Made by a program: the position numbers and the translations under genes. Positions 17,912-28,169 of a stretch of DNA of 64,000 nucleotides are shown here, piece after piece. The stretch is taken from positions 16,787 through 80,786 of the forward strand of contig JAJYOK010000016.1 of assembly GCA_021796215.1 (NCBI GenBank), given 5' to 3'. A model generated the notes under the pieces. The model was not told the origin of the DNA. It was given only the letters and a program-made list of their open reading frames with translations, and made no database searches. Position 1 is the first letter of the stretch. Every line of letters starts with the position of its first letter. This stretch comes from Bacteroidota bacterium. GTDB lineage: Bacteria; Bacteroidota; Ignavibacteria; UBA10030; UBA8401.

Positions 17912-17926
17912 AGTATTTACTTTCAA

Positions 17927-18136
17927 TTATTAACTGAAGTTACGCAAGAATATAATTTTGAATTGGACGACCTTCAGGTCGTGGATTTAGAAGTCAAAAT
18001 AAAAACCGGCTTTAGCCTAAACAACCTTTTTTGGGCTAAAGCCCGAAAGTAGTGGGGCTGTTTTCCCCGACATAAATGTCGGGGCTATTAAAACAGGCTT
18101 CTGATAACATCAGTTATTAACTCATGTTACGCAAAA
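17927..18136. repeat. Palindrome cluster between 21-bp direct repeats
   Basis: TTATTAACTGAAGTTACGCAA (17927-17947) recurs as TTATTAACTCATGTTACGCAA (18114-18134). Between them lie ACGACCTTCAGGTCGT (17967-17982), a stem of GGCTTTAGCC with GGGCTAAAGCCC (18007-18043), and CCCCGACATAAATGTCGGGG (18065-18084). No gene is present. The rest of the gap to 18389 shows nothing recognisable. Confidence 0.75.
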
Positions 18137-18389
18137 CGGGAATGACGAAACTCTAGTTTGGTCAACAAAAGTATCAATTTGTGCGACTTCGGTTGTTAAA
18201 AAAATATCTATTGCGTGGATGGATTTCGTTGATGTTCTAAGTTCCTTTAAATTTCTTCCGACAGTGCTCAAGGCAGGCGGCTATGAAGGATTAAGCGAAA
18301 GGAAGTACGCTTTGCCCTTGGTTTTTAATTAGGAAAATTTCGCCAGCGTTGTATTTTCAAATGCGCTTTGCCATGCCTTGTGTGTGGTA

Positions 18390-21203
18390 TCATTTTTTTA
18401 AATTTGCAGCTTTTACCACAACAACAGTCTGGTCATCGTGCTGATATGCGCCTCCGGCAAATTTCTTTACTTCTTTCATCACATTTTCACGAATTTCATT
18501 TGCAGAAAATTTGTGCGACTGTTTAAGCAAACCGGTAAGACGTTCTTCACCGAATTCTTCTTTGCTATCGTTTCTTGCTTCAGTGATTCCATCTGTAACA
18601 AACAACAATACATCTCCGGGTGCATAACGGATTTTCTTTTCCCGTAACTCGCTTGAAAACACGCCGGCGTCATTCAATCCGAGTCCCAGACCTCGTGGCG
18701 TAATTTTTTCTACGCGCTTCTCTTTCGCATTATAGAAAAACAACGGAAGATGTCCGGCACGTGCGATTGCGAGGCGCTTGGTCGTCGTATTGAATTCTGC
18801 TCCAAGCACAGTGATGAACGAGCTTTTCTCAAGGTCGCGGCATAGCAATTCGTTCGCGCGAATCAGAAGCTCGGTTGGTGAGAGCTTGAATGCGTGAAGC
18901 GAGCGAAAAATTCCTTGCACCTTCGACATATACAGCGCCGCCGATGTTCCTTTGCCGCTCACGTCGCCGATAATGACGGTGATTTTATGCGCCGTGCCGT
19001 TCAGATAATCAAAAAAATCCCCGCCGACTTCGAGCGCCGGAAGAGAATTTCCTGCAATATCGAGTCCTTTCATTTGAGGAACATCCTGCGGCAGCGATTC
19101 CAATTGAATGCGGCGCGCAATCTGAAGCTCTTGTTTCATACGCTCTTTTTCAGCAAGTTCTTCGTACAAAAAAGCGTTTTCAATCGCCACGGAAGCCTGA
19201 CGGGACGCGGTGGAAAGAAACGACAAATCTTCTTCGCCAAACGTTGTCTCAGAAAGTTTCTCGCCGACCAGCAGAGCACCGATCAGTTTTTCTTTCGAGC
19301 GAACCGGAACCACATATTGAAATCCTTGCTGGAGAAAATTCTCGCGGATTGCCGGCGGTAGGTAATCAACCCGGAATTCTGCCGCGAATGCCCGGATCGC
19401 ATTCTGGACATCCTGCTCTGACTTAAGACAAAATTCTTTCCACTCGCTGCCGTCAAATCCGTATGCTTCTTCACAGCAGCATTGCTGTTCATTTCTGAAA
19501 AAAAGAACTCCGGAACGTTTCAGGCTCATGAGTCTGGCAAGCTTTTCCGCTATTCCCTGTGCAAGCTCTACAAGATCCAATTTCGATGCAAGAACTTCAG
19601 CAAGCTCGTTGCCTGCGCGGCGGTAATCGTAACGAGTACGGTAATATTTCCAGTCAATAAACTTTTGGCCGGCACGCCGGACATAGACAAAACCATACGT
19701 GACGACGATAGCGAGGAACATAAGAAGAACTTTCTCTAGCGCAACAACCTGCAGCCCGGCATTTTTTACATCACCGATTTCTATGGAAGCGCCGGTGAAG
19801 ACAATGTTCGTCGAAGGAAAATTCAAAGAAGGCAGCTTGAAAAAAATCCATACCAACACATAATAGACTGCTATTGCCCAAAGCACTGTAAGCATAGAAT
19901 ACTGCACATTCCTTCGTATGCGCAGGTTGAGATCGAGCAAGCGATAGCGTCCGATAGCGTAAAGGTAAAAAACCGGAACAAGGAACATCAGCGCGCCGAC
20001 CACGCCGACGACGATTTGCGACTGAGCCGGACTCTTCAGAAACGACAGCGCAAAGAGGATTACTAAAGCAAGCAGCATTACATAACTGGCAAGTTTTAAC
20101 GGACGGTTCAATTTTTTATAATCCGGGGTTTGATATTTCCTCAGTGTAAAAAATCCTGCAATCGTAACAAGCACTATCATTATCACAGCGGCTAAGAATC
20201 CCCTATCTCCAAACACCGCAGCGGCAATTGCGGAAATAATTGAGACTCCATACAAAATTCTGAATAACCATTTCTTTCCGGCCACTGATGATAATTCTTT
20301 TGGAAAATATGTGCGCGAATGTACCCAGAGAGCAAAACCGAAACACATGCCGTTAACCAAAAAAAATCCCCTCACATACTGAAAGGCGCTGAGTGAAGTT
20401 GGACGGTTATCAACAAGCACGGAGAGGAAATAGCCAATCAAAAAGAATGCATAGCCAAGCAGGCGGGCTGCTTTTATTTTCGGTCTCTTGAGTGCAATGA
20501 ATGCCCCAATCGCCATATAGGAAAATCCGGTCAGCACAAAGATCAAAATTCCGATGGTGATTCCGAACTTTGCCAGCGTAACATTCAATATAATATGCTG
20601 CCCTTTCCGAAGGATATCGTACTTCACAGTTTTCCCCGACCCTGTTGTTCGAAGCATACGGTCGGCATCAAGGGCGCTTTTGAATTGTTTATCGTTGATA
20701 CGTTCGACAAGATCACCGACTTTCATCCCTGCCCTATCCGATGCACCTCCGGGAAAAACATCGAACACATGTACGGTAAACGGAATTTGCGCAAAGCAAT
20801 TTTTGGTGAAATCTTTTCCAGACACCCGATATGTAATTTTCTGATCTGCATCAGGGCGAAGTATCGTCATCGTTATTGAAGATGCCGGCTGAACTTGGCG
20901 AAGAACAGCCGCAACGTCGCTTGTGTCTTTCACCGCACGACCATTAAGTGCAACAATAAGATCGCCGGTGTTAACGGAAGCTAAAATCTGAGGTTTTTCA
21001 CCTGCTTGAATTCCGACATCAGCGCGCTCTGCCGGAATATCCTTTACGATATAAACCAACGACGGTGAATCACGAAACCAGTTCTCATCCGTTGGCGATG
21101 AGAAATAATCGTAAAAGAGCATCACAGAAATCGAAGTCATCAACGACATTACAACAATAGTGATGGCTCGAAACAGATTTGGGTGATTATCAAGATATGT
21201 CAT
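18390..21203 (-). CDS. Membrane PP2C/SpoIIE-type serine phosphatase with PDZ and GAF domains
   Basis: A 937-residue signalling protein. In order: a transmembrane helix (about 10-30), two PDZ-like modules (VNTGDLIVALNGRAV; GMKVGDLVERINDKQF), a block of about seven hydrophobic helices (210-500), a GAF domain (about 540-680, with DVQNAIRAF and SVAIENAFLYEE) and a C-terminal PP2C/SpoIIE domain (GGDFFDYLNG, VIGDVSGKGTSAALYMSK, DVLLFVTDGITEARN, HDDQTVVVV) with the metal-binding Asp residues. Such RsbU-like proteins dephosphorylate anti-anti-sigma factors; the partner is not in this window. It stands alone. Confidence 0.9.
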   Translation of the reverse strand: MTYLDNHPNLFRAITIVVMSLMTSISVMLFYDYFSSPTDENWFRDSPSLVYIVKDIPAERADVGIQAGEKPQILASVNTGDLIVALNGRAVKDTSDVAAVLRQVQPASSITMTILRPDADQKITYRVSGKDFTKNCFAQIPFTVHVFDVFPGGASDRAGMKVGDLVERINDKQFKSALDADRMLRTTGSGKTVKYDILRKGQHIILNVTLAKFGITIGILIFVLTGFSYMAIGAFIALKRPKIKAARLLGYAFFLIGYFLSVLVDNRPTSLSAFQYVRGFFLVNGMCFGFALWVHSRTYFPKELSSVAGKKWLFRILYGVSIISAIAAAVFGDRGFLAAVIMIVLVTIAGFFTLRKYQTPDYKKLNRPLKLASYVMLLALVILFALSFLKSPAQSQIVVGVVGALMFLVPVFYLYAIGRYRLLDLNLRIRRNVQYSMLTVLWAIAVYYVLVWIFFKLPSLNFPSTNIVFTGASIEIGDVKNAGLQVVALEKVLLMFLAIVVTYGFVYVRRAGQKFIDWKYYRTRYDYRRAGNELAEVLASKLDLVELAQGIAEKLARLMSLKRSGVLFFRNEQQCCCEEAYGFDGSEWKEFCLKSEQDVQNAIRAFAAEFRVDYLPPAIRENFLQQGFQYVVPVRSKEKLIGALLVGEKLSETTFGEEDLSFLSTASRQASVAIENAFLYEELAEKERMKQELQIARRIQLESLPQDVPQMKGLDIAGNSLPALEVGGDFFDYLNGTAHKITVIIGDVSGKGTSAALYMSKVQGIFRSLHAFKLSPTELLIRANELLCRDLEKSSFITVLGAEFNTTTKRLAIARAGHLPLFFYNAKEKRVEKITPRGLGLGLNDAGVFSSELREKKIRYAPGDVLLFVTDGITEARNDSKEEFGEERLTGLLKQSHKFSANEIRENVMKEVKKFAGGAYQHDDQTVVVVKAANLKK

Positions 21204-21390
21204 AGGACCATCCGTTTGTAAGCTGTGTTATTTCAATAGCTGTCTTTTTCGGTATACGAGAAATGCGATAAATTGTTCGGTGTGTGCAAAATGTATGGAA
21301 TCCCAATGCCAGAATCAATGAAGTTTAATCTGCAATGGTGTTGCATCTTGATTTTTTCCTTACCAAAAGAAATTGTTACCCTGAATAATC

Positions 21391-21510
21391 CCGGCGCTTT
21401 TTGTCGGGAGGGTCGAACGGTTCTCAGCTCCAAAAGAAGTCCTTCGTGACAGGAGGCTGACCGCCTTAGGCGGAATAGTTCGACGCGCCCCCTGCAGGGC
21501 TAGCTCACTA
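21391..21510. repeat. Cluster of short palindromes upstream of the PP2C phosphatase
   Basis: This 335-base gap (21204-21538) has no gene. It contains CCCGGC/GTCGGG (21390-21408 region), GTCGAAC and its inverse GTTCGAC, GAAGTCCTTC (21436-21445), CCGCCTTAGGCGG (21460-21472) and CCCTGCAGGG (21490-21499). The CCGCC-TTA-GGCGG hairpin resembles the first half of the tRNA-associated double hairpins. Confidence 0.5.
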
Positions 21511-21538
21511 TGACTTTGCTTTTGAATTGTAACACTAC

Positions 21539-24376
21539 CTAATCCGCTCTCCATTTTCTTACCCAGGAAGTCCCGCATAATGTTGTAAAAGGGCATGCCG
21601 GACAATTGTCCTGCATTTTTTTTGTCGGGGCAAAAGGCATTGACGGGTCCTGAATCTCATGAACAAGACGAAAGATAACTTCTTCAATTTTAGGGTAAAA
21701 TTCGTAAGCAAGTTCTTCACTCTCAAACAACGGCTCCTCGCATTCCTCATCAAGAATATGATTACCAAGAAATACGTACGACGCGGAAATTTTATCGGAA
21801 GGAATATTCGATTGTATGCCATACATCAGCATGTACATCGGCAGTTGCAATGAGCCAATTGAGCGTTCCCACGTTTCGCGATCTGAAATTTCAAGCTTAT
21901 CGAATCTAATTTTTAGAAAGCTATTTTTGCTTCCGGTTTTGTAGTCGAGAATGAAAGTGCGGCCGTTGCGCATCTCGATGCGGTCAAGTTTTCCTTGAAA
22001 CCGAACGCCGTTTTTCTCTGCCTCAAGCGTACTTTCAACATCTATCAAAGTAGGTTTTTCACTGCGAAGCAGCGGATACTGACAGTCTTCCAGAAAATGC
22101 CGCAGGTGTTTCTTCAACTGATCGCGTAGTAAATAGACTGCACCGATAACATTCTCGCCAAATCGTTCTGTAAAACAACGGTCAACAATGGACTCCAGGT
22201 CGCTCCACCGAAGTGCATCTTCCGTAAGCACATGACTCCGCCATGACTGGAAAAATTCAGCGAGCGCTTTGTGAACAATAATGCCGACATCAGATTGTTC
22301 AACATCGCCGGAAACAATTTCTTTTTCATACAAACGCAAAACGTGCCGGTAATAGAATTTAAGCTGACATTGAAGATACGTATCAAGCGCGGTCGCTGAG
22401 AAAACAAAATCTTTCAAGAATGCCGCAACGTCATTCGTTTTTTCAATCGGTCCCGGTACATCGTTCGATAGCGAAACATCGTAATGAATTGTGCGAACGA
22501 ACTCAGCATCGCTCACACTTTTGAGCGCCTTTTGTTTCTCCCAGAGTAATTTTTCAATCAAACGGCTGCGCTCTTTTTGCCCGTTTTCAACAAAGAACAG
22601 ATGAACTTCTTTTGCTCCAGCGAGCAACGCTTCAAAATAATAGGAAATTGTTTCCTCTCTGTCATGGTACGTGGTCAAATGCAATGCGTGGCGAACTTGT
22701 TGGGGCAGCAACATATCCTGGCTCTTCGACCGCGGGATAACATCATCATTCACATCGAGCACAAACACGCGGTCAAATTTCAGATTGCGCGTTTCCAACT
22801 GACCAAGCACCTGAACACCGTGCAATGGCGTTCCGGTAAAAGGCACTTCAACTGTCGAAAAATAATGCCTGATCAGTGAAAAGTAAGAGGCCGGTGCGTC
22901 AAACGAATGATCGTGCAGCAGAGAAGAACGCAGCTCGTCGAGCGATTCAATACACTGAACGGCAAACGGCCGGAACAACGGATGCAGATTTGCGGTGCTG
23001 TTATTAAAAATATATTCCAGCACGGTCATGCTTTTCGCCGCAAAATCTTCCAGCGATGAAAAATTTGTAAAGGAACGAAGCAAAGCATTATGTATCGAAC
23101 GAAGATGATCTTCCATTGCCTCGCGGGTGAACGATTCGTCTACTTTTTTCACTGCATCATAAATACGAGGCTCGTGTTCCAATTCTTCTAACGCAAAGAA
23201 CGTTTGAGATTTACGCTTAATGAAATATTCTTCTATCGAATGGAAAAGCACACGAGTTACGTCGGCACGTTTGGCGAACCGGATATTTTTCGTGTAAGGA
23301 TGAAGGACAAATTTAATATAATTCGGAGCATAGTATCTTCCGTTATCCATTGTCTCAATAACATTCATCAAACTGTTGAAGAAACCGAACATCGGCGTGC
23401 GAACGATCGGGTAGGAATGCGAAATATTGTATTGTTCGATCAATGGCAGCACATGATTGACAACCGGGAAAAGCGCATCGGCTGCCGGCAATACAATGAC
23501 CGCCTTTTCGTCTAATGCTGTTCCCTGCTGCTGTAATTCATGCACCAAACCGCTGAGCGCGAAAACCTGGCCGTGAGCATCCGGACTTTTGTACATCGTG
23601 ATATTCGGCTTTGAAATTTCGCCTGATGCCGTTTCTTCGTGTTCAATACCGAGAGCATGAAGATGTCTTTCTATGCCTTTCCCCTTCTGGTACAAAAAAG
23701 CAACATTACTGCGGCGAAGCAATTCACGGAAAAGTAGCTGTTCGGAAGTTGTCAAAGCGAAAAAGCCGGCGAGAATTATGTTCTTGTATTCCGCCAGTTC
23801 AACTGACTGACATTGATTCGCGACAATGTTGTACTGCAGTGCGCGCGTTACGAAACCGCGGCGTTCTATTGCTGTATAAAATTGTTCATAGAGCGATGCA
23901 AGTGAACGCACGTGTCCGAAGGAAATACCGCCTACTTTTTCGCGAACAATCGAAGCGGGGACGCTGGCAATTTTCAATTCTTCCAGTTCAGAAAAAATTT
24001 TCATACCGAGAGGCAGGAACCGATCCAATTTCAAAAAGTGCTCACCACCGAGTTTGTCCTCTGTCCTGACGTGTAGCTCATGCAGTATCGCTACGGCATC
24101 CAACGGCTCTGCCAGGCGTTCACGGCGATTGAGTTTTTCCCGGAAAAGAAAATCAATAAAATTATCAATGGAAAAAATGCGTGGAGGAATAATGCTGTGT
24201 TTCGCAGCTTCTGTTCCAAGAGGGTTTCCTACAAGAGCTTTCCGCAAAAAATGTGCGGGGCGCTTTCCGGGAAATACCGTGATATTTTCAGAATAATTAT
24301 TTCCATCGGAATGAAGTGCTGCCGCAACTTCTTCGATAATATTTGCAGAGGCGGAAAGTGCGCGAATTGTGCTCAT
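21539..24376 (-). CDS. addB: AddB-like nuclease/helicase subunit
   Basis: A partner of the AddA-type helicase in double-strand-break end processing. The 945-residue protein has an inactivated helicase-like N-terminal region without a Walker A motif, and a C-terminal PD-(D/E)XK RecB-type nuclease domain (TFILDYKTGSKNS with the catalytic Asp and Lys). Cysteines at YLQCQLKFYYRH and in the C-terminal CPACPFTTLC match the 4Fe-4S staple of AddB. Gene order addA then addB with an ATGA overlap supports a complex. Confidence 0.88.
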   Translation of the reverse strand: MSTIRALSASANIIEEVAAALHSDGNNYSENITVFPGKRPAHFLRKALVGNPLGTEAAKHSIIPPRIFSIDNFIDFLFREKLNRRERLAEPLDAVAILHELHVRTEDKLGGEHFLKLDRFLPLGMKIFSELEELKIASVPASIVREKVGGISFGHVRSLASLYEQFYTAIERRGFVTRALQYNIVANQCQSVELAEYKNIILAGFFALTTSEQLLFRELLRRSNVAFLYQKGKGIERHLHALGIEHEETASGEISKPNITMYKSPDAHGQVFALSGLVHELQQQGTALDEKAVIVLPAADALFPVVNHVLPLIEQYNISHSYPIVRTPMFGFFNSLMNVIETMDNGRYYAPNYIKFVLHPYTKNIRFAKRADVTRVLFHSIEEYFIKRKSQTFFALEELEHEPRIYDAVKKVDESFTREAMEDHLRSIHNALLRSFTNFSSLEDFAAKSMTVLEYIFNNSTANLHPLFRPFAVQCIESLDELRSSLLHDHSFDAPASYFSLIRHYFSTVEVPFTGTPLHGVQVLGQLETRNLKFDRVFVLDVNDDVIPRSKSQDMLLPQQVRHALHLTTYHDREETISYYFEALLAGAKEVHLFFVENGQKERSRLIEKLLWEKQKALKSVSDAEFVRTIHYDVSLSNDVPGPIEKTNDVAAFLKDFVFSATALDTYLQCQLKFYYRHVLRLYEKEIVSGDVEQSDVGIIVHKALAEFFQSWRSHVLTEDALRWSDLESIVDRCFTERFGENVIGAVYLLRDQLKKHLRHFLEDCQYPLLRSEKPTLIDVESTLEAEKNGVRFQGKLDRIEMRNGRTFILDYKTGSKNSFLKIRFDKLEISDRETWERSIGSLQLPMYMLMYGIQSNIPSDKISASYVFLGNHILDEECEEPLFESEELAYEFYPKIEEVIFRLVHEIQDPSMPFAPTKKMQDNCPACPFTTLCGTSWVRKWRAD

Positions 24377-27300
24377 TGCACCTCCGTAAGCCGCTTCATG
24401 TCTATGTAAGCAAGCATGCCTCTGATAGTTTTCATGGGAAAAAGTTCGGAAAGAATATTGATATAGTTATTCACTTGCTCAGCGTATTTTTTATTTTTTT
24501 CGTCTGAGCCGGTTTTGTAATCAATAATAGTGACAATGTGGTCATCAATGACAATTCTATCCATGCGAAAAAGCGAGCCGTCTGCTCTGACGAATTCCTG
24601 CTCATTCAAAACCATTCTTCCTTCACGGCGCTCAAAAAATTTCCTGATGTCTGTTTTGGAAAAGAAGTCCATCAATGATTGCTTTATTTCAGATTCTGAC
24701 GCAAGGGTTCCTGTTTCCTGGATAACATCGGGTAAAAGCAAATCAATTGACGACGCAATATCGTCATCGAGAAATTCAAGGCGTGAAAGGAAGAGATGAA
24801 AACAATCACCGCGGCGTGTTTCAGCAATTCCTAATTTATCAGCTTCAACAATTTCCACGCGTTGTTCAATAGTATGATGATATGTCGGCCGGCGGTATTC
24901 TTTGCGCTGTGCAGGCGTCTGAAATGGAAGAGTTTTTTTCACAATTGAACTTCCTGCGGTTGTATATTCCAGCGGAAAAAAGGATGATGGAATCTTTCTC
25001 TCTGACACATACACGCTGACAACATACATTTCTGTCTTTGCTCTTGTGAAAGCAACGTACAGTGTATTAAGATAGTCCACGCAATCGTCGAGAGTCTGCT
25101 CTTCATAGAGTTTTCGTAACTCACCGGGACGTTCGCCATCTTTCTTTCTTACCCGCACCAATTCAATTCCCGATACCGTTTCTTCGGCAATGTAACCGCG
25201 GCCGCGCTGGGTTTTATCATAAAGCAGCACAATGACAACCGGAAAGCCGAGCCCCTTTGCCTTGTGAACGGTCATTACTGAAACGGCGTCAATATCTTTC
25301 GGCGCATCCGATTCCCATTCGGCTGAATCATCATCTGCGTCAACAAATTCTAAAAAATCACGAAGGCTGTTGCCCGCGTCGCCGTACGTTGAGTGACCGT
25401 GCTCTTCAAAGCGCTTTACCACTTCGAGCAATTTGATGACCGCCGCTTCCTCATTCCTGCACAATGAAAAGATATCGAACACCCGGCATAGTTCTGATAC
25501 AAGGTCATATAACGGCAAGTACCCGACTCGTGTGAATAGCGCAGAGAAATGTTTTTCCCATAGCTCCGGATATTCCGATTGGAAGAAACGGTAAAGAACG
25601 GAATATTTATTCTGCGCGGAAGTGTAAGAGAAAATCAAATTTTCAAACCCACTCCCGGAAACGCGAGCGTTCAAAAGACCGGCACTTTGTTGATAAAGCT
25701 CACTGAGAAGAAATGTGGAAAAGGAAAAATCATCGATCGGAGAATCAAGAAAACGCATCAGCGCTAAAATGTCTCCAATGATTTTCCGTTTCCTGATATC
25801 AAGGCTGCTGTGAGATACAAAAGGAATTTTTTCTTCGTTCATCCAAGCACTTGCCGTAACAACATCATTGTTGCGAAGTCCCAATACCGCAATGTCACGC
25901 CACGCATAACCACGCTGCCGGCAATCATGGATTGCGGCGAGAATTTTTTGCTTCTCTGGAAGGAGCTCATCATTGCGTTCAAGCACCTCGACTTCCACAG
26001 AGCCTTGCCCGCGGCGCTCTTCCGGCACATCCACGGTTACGTCCGAAAGTCCGCATACAGTAACGGCGGCAGAATATTCATTGTTCATCGCCGGAATGCT
26101 TTTAGCAAAAACATCGAAAACAAATTGTGCTATCCCTTCGCTGCTGCGCCGGTTTGTTGTAAGAATAAGCTGATTGACATCCGCCGCAGGAAAAGGATTT
26201 TCGCGAAGCAAAGACTCCATAATTCGCCAATCTGCGCCGCGAAAAGTGTACACAGACTGCTTCATATCGCCGACAACAAAGAGGCTCCCTCCCTGCGAGA
26301 GCGAATTATCAATCAACGGCTTTAAAATCTGCCATTGAACCGGTGATGTATCCTGAAATTCATCAATGAGAAAATGATAAATTGTCTCGCCTAATGTGAA
26401 ATAAATTTCCGGAACACGTTCGTTGCTTAGCTCTTTCAACAACTCGCGCGAAACATCTGCAAGCGAAACTTCCCCGACATCACGTTTAATATTGTCTATT
26501 GTTTTTTTGATCTCCTCCATTGCCTGTGTATACGGCAAATAATAATTGTGAGAAGAATCAATAAGATATGTCCGAAGAAGGTCATTCCACTCTGAAAGTT
26601 CTGTATCTATCTGAGCCGAAAGCTGAGCAGCTTTTTCCTTTTCCGTTTTTGTTTTGGGAGAATTAATGATTGAATTTTTCTCGGTCCTGTTGATAACATT
26701 GTCAATATTTCCCTCAAGCACATCACGAAGATCATCCGAAAACAATTTCTTCACAGGCAATCCGGTACTCTGCAAAAAGCTTTGCAGTTGTTTCGCCTTT
26801 GTAACGAGCGCTCGTTTCAGCTTTACCGCGTTATCTTTTGAGGAGTTGTCGTAAACAATTTCTTTCCCTTTGCGTGCAGAAATCCGATACAGCTTCAGCA
26901 ATTCTGAAGAGATTTTTTCGTAAGGATTCCACAAAAAATGATCGCGAGAAGAACGTTGTTCTTCAATTAAACGAATCAACTCATCAAACAATTGCGCTGC
27001 AGAACTTTCCGAACGCAGCGTCCTCGCAAAAACATCAAGCGCATAATTCAGCAGCTGCGCATCGTTCACTCCGATCTCAAATTCCGGATGATACCCGTAA
27101 TCAATCGCAGTCGCCTTGAAAACTGATGCCATGAAGCTGTCAATCGTTCTCACTTGGAAATCGGAATAATTATCGAAAATCAGCGTCAAAAGTTCTTCCG
27201 ATCGTGCGCTCAGCTTTTCCTTCTTCTCATTGACAACTGTTGATAACGTTTTCAGCTTTCCTTCGTCGCCAAGAGCAATCAGCTTAAGCGACTCAATAAT

Positions 27301-27504
27301 GCGCTGCTTCATTTCAGAGGCAGCGTTATTGGTAAATGTGACGGCAAGAATATTGAGCAGGTTATTCCGGCCAATGTGATCAGAAAGAATAAACTGAAGG
27401 AAGCGCTGTGTCAACGTAAAGGTCTTCCCTGTACCTGCGGATGCGCTGCACACAGTGAAGTCGGGAAAATGAAGATTATGATCGCTCGTTAATTGTGTTG
27501 ACAT
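24373..27504 (-). CDS. addA: AddA-like UvrD/RecB family helicase-nuclease
   Basis: SF1A helicase with nuclease: Walker A ASAGTGKTFTLTQRF near the N-terminus, Walker B FLIDEFQDTSPVQW, motif III GDMKQSVYTFRGAD, and motif V TVHKAKGLGFPVVIV, followed by a C-terminal PD-(D/E)XK nuclease with IIDYKTGSDEKNKKY. About 1043 residues from the ATG at 27504; a longer frame to 27531 lacks homology. Together with the downstream AddB it would load RecA at double-strand breaks and degrade foreign DNA. The start lies next to the divergent thioesterase gene. Confidence 0.9.
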   Translation of the reverse strand: MSTQLTSDHNLHFPDFTVCSASAGTGKTFTLTQRFLQFILSDHIGRNNLLNILAVTFTNNAASEMKQRIIESLKLIALGDEGKLKTLSTVVNEKKEKLSARSEELLTLIFDNYSDFQVRTIDSFMASVFKATAIDYGYHPEFEIGVNDAQLLNYALDVFARTLRSESSAAQLFDELIRLIEEQRSSRDHFLWNPYEKISSELLKLYRISARKGKEIVYDNSSKDNAVKLKRALVTKAKQLQSFLQSTGLPVKKLFSDDLRDVLEGNIDNVINRTEKNSIINSPKTKTEKEKAAQLSAQIDTELSEWNDLLRTYLIDSSHNYYLPYTQAMEEIKKTIDNIKRDVGEVSLADVSRELLKELSNERVPEIYFTLGETIYHFLIDEFQDTSPVQWQILKPLIDNSLSQGGSLFVVGDMKQSVYTFRGADWRIMESLLRENPFPAADVNQLILTTNRRSSEGIAQFVFDVFAKSIPAMNNEYSAAVTVCGLSDVTVDVPEERRGQGSVEVEVLERNDELLPEKQKILAAIHDCRQRGYAWRDIAVLGLRNNDVVTASAWMNEEKIPFVSHSSLDIRKRKIIGDILALMRFLDSPIDDFSFSTFLLSELYQQSAGLLNARVSGSGFENLIFSYTSAQNKYSVLYRFFQSEYPELWEKHFSALFTRVGYLPLYDLVSELCRVFDIFSLCRNEEAAVIKLLEVVKRFEEHGHSTYGDAGNSLRDFLEFVDADDDSAEWESDAPKDIDAVSVMTVHKAKGLGFPVVIVLLYDKTQRGRGYIAEETVSGIELVRVRKKDGERPGELRKLYEEQTLDDCVDYLNTLYVAFTRAKTEMYVVSVYVSERKIPSSFFPLEYTTAGSSIVKKTLPFQTPAQRKEYRRPTYHHTIEQRVEIVEADKLGIAETRRGDCFHLFLSRLEFLDDDIASSIDLLLPDVIQETGTLASESEIKQSLMDFFSKTDIRKFFERREGRMVLNEQEFVRADGSLFRMDRIVIDDHIVTIIDYKTGSDEKNKKYAEQVNNYINILSELFPMKTIRGMLAYIDMKRLTEVQ

Positions 27505-27751
27505 GTATTCCCTTGCGCTAAACACTAGCATTAGTCTTCACAAAATACAAACCTGTCCGCCGGTAGGCAAGTTGTTAGAAATAAAATCACTATCTTCAAA
27601 GAAGATTTTTTATTATCATTTTACCAGACGGCTTTTTTTACAGCAGAGACGCAAAGAATCTTGCAAAAAATCGTTTATTAACATTTGCAGCTTTGCGGCT
27701 TAGCCGTTAATATTATTCTTCGGACTTAAAGAAATTACTGGAACAACCATT

Positions 27752-28168
27752 ATGACTTTTCAACATTCCGTATTTGAAACCGAGCTTCAGGTTCGTCCGG
27801 ACGATATTGACATGAATCAGCATGTTCACGCCAGCCGTTACATTGATTACGTGCTTGCCGCCCGCTACGACCAAATGGCACGCTGCTACAAAATGCCGAT
27901 GGACGAATTTTTGAAACTAGGTTACGGCTGGGTCATCCAAGTCTCTCACATTGAATTTAAACGGCCATTATTGTTGGGAGATAGATTTGTCGTTAAAACT
28001 TCGATTGAAGAAATTTTCAAGGATGGAGTGAAAGTTTCCTTCCGCATTGTGAAGAAAGAGACAGAAAAACTGATTTGTGACGGATATTTTCATTACACAA
28101 TGGTGAGTTTGGAGAACGGACGAGCCGCGGCAATACCGGAATGGATCGCTCAGAAGTATTCGATATAA
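27752..28168 (+). CDS. Acyl-CoA thioesterase, hot-dog fold
   Basis: The 138-residue protein has the 4HBT-type hot-dog motif DDIDMNQHVHASRYIDYV, where the Asp is the catalytic residue in this family, and the central helix/strand pattern RPLLLGDRFVVKTSI. It hydrolyses acyl-CoA or acyl-ACP thioesters, probably of fatty or aromatic acids; the exact substrate is not fixed. It is one of few plus-strand genes, divergent from addA. The stop codon directly abuts the tRNA-Thr-derived repeat array, which may disturb its 3' end. Confidence 0.82.
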   Translation: MTFQHSVFETELQVRPDDIDMNQHVHASRYIDYVLAARYDQMARCYKMPMDEFLKLGYGWVIQVSHIEFKRPLLLGDRFVVKTSIEEIFKDGVKVSFRIVKKETEKLICDGYFHYTMVSLENGRAAAIPEWIAQKYSI

Positions 28169-28169
28169 A

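Noticed and set aside
21391..21510. tRNA-like gene near AGGGTCGAAC and CTAGCTCAC
   Set aside because: The pieces resemble T-arm and D-arm sequences but no cloverleaf can be drawn.
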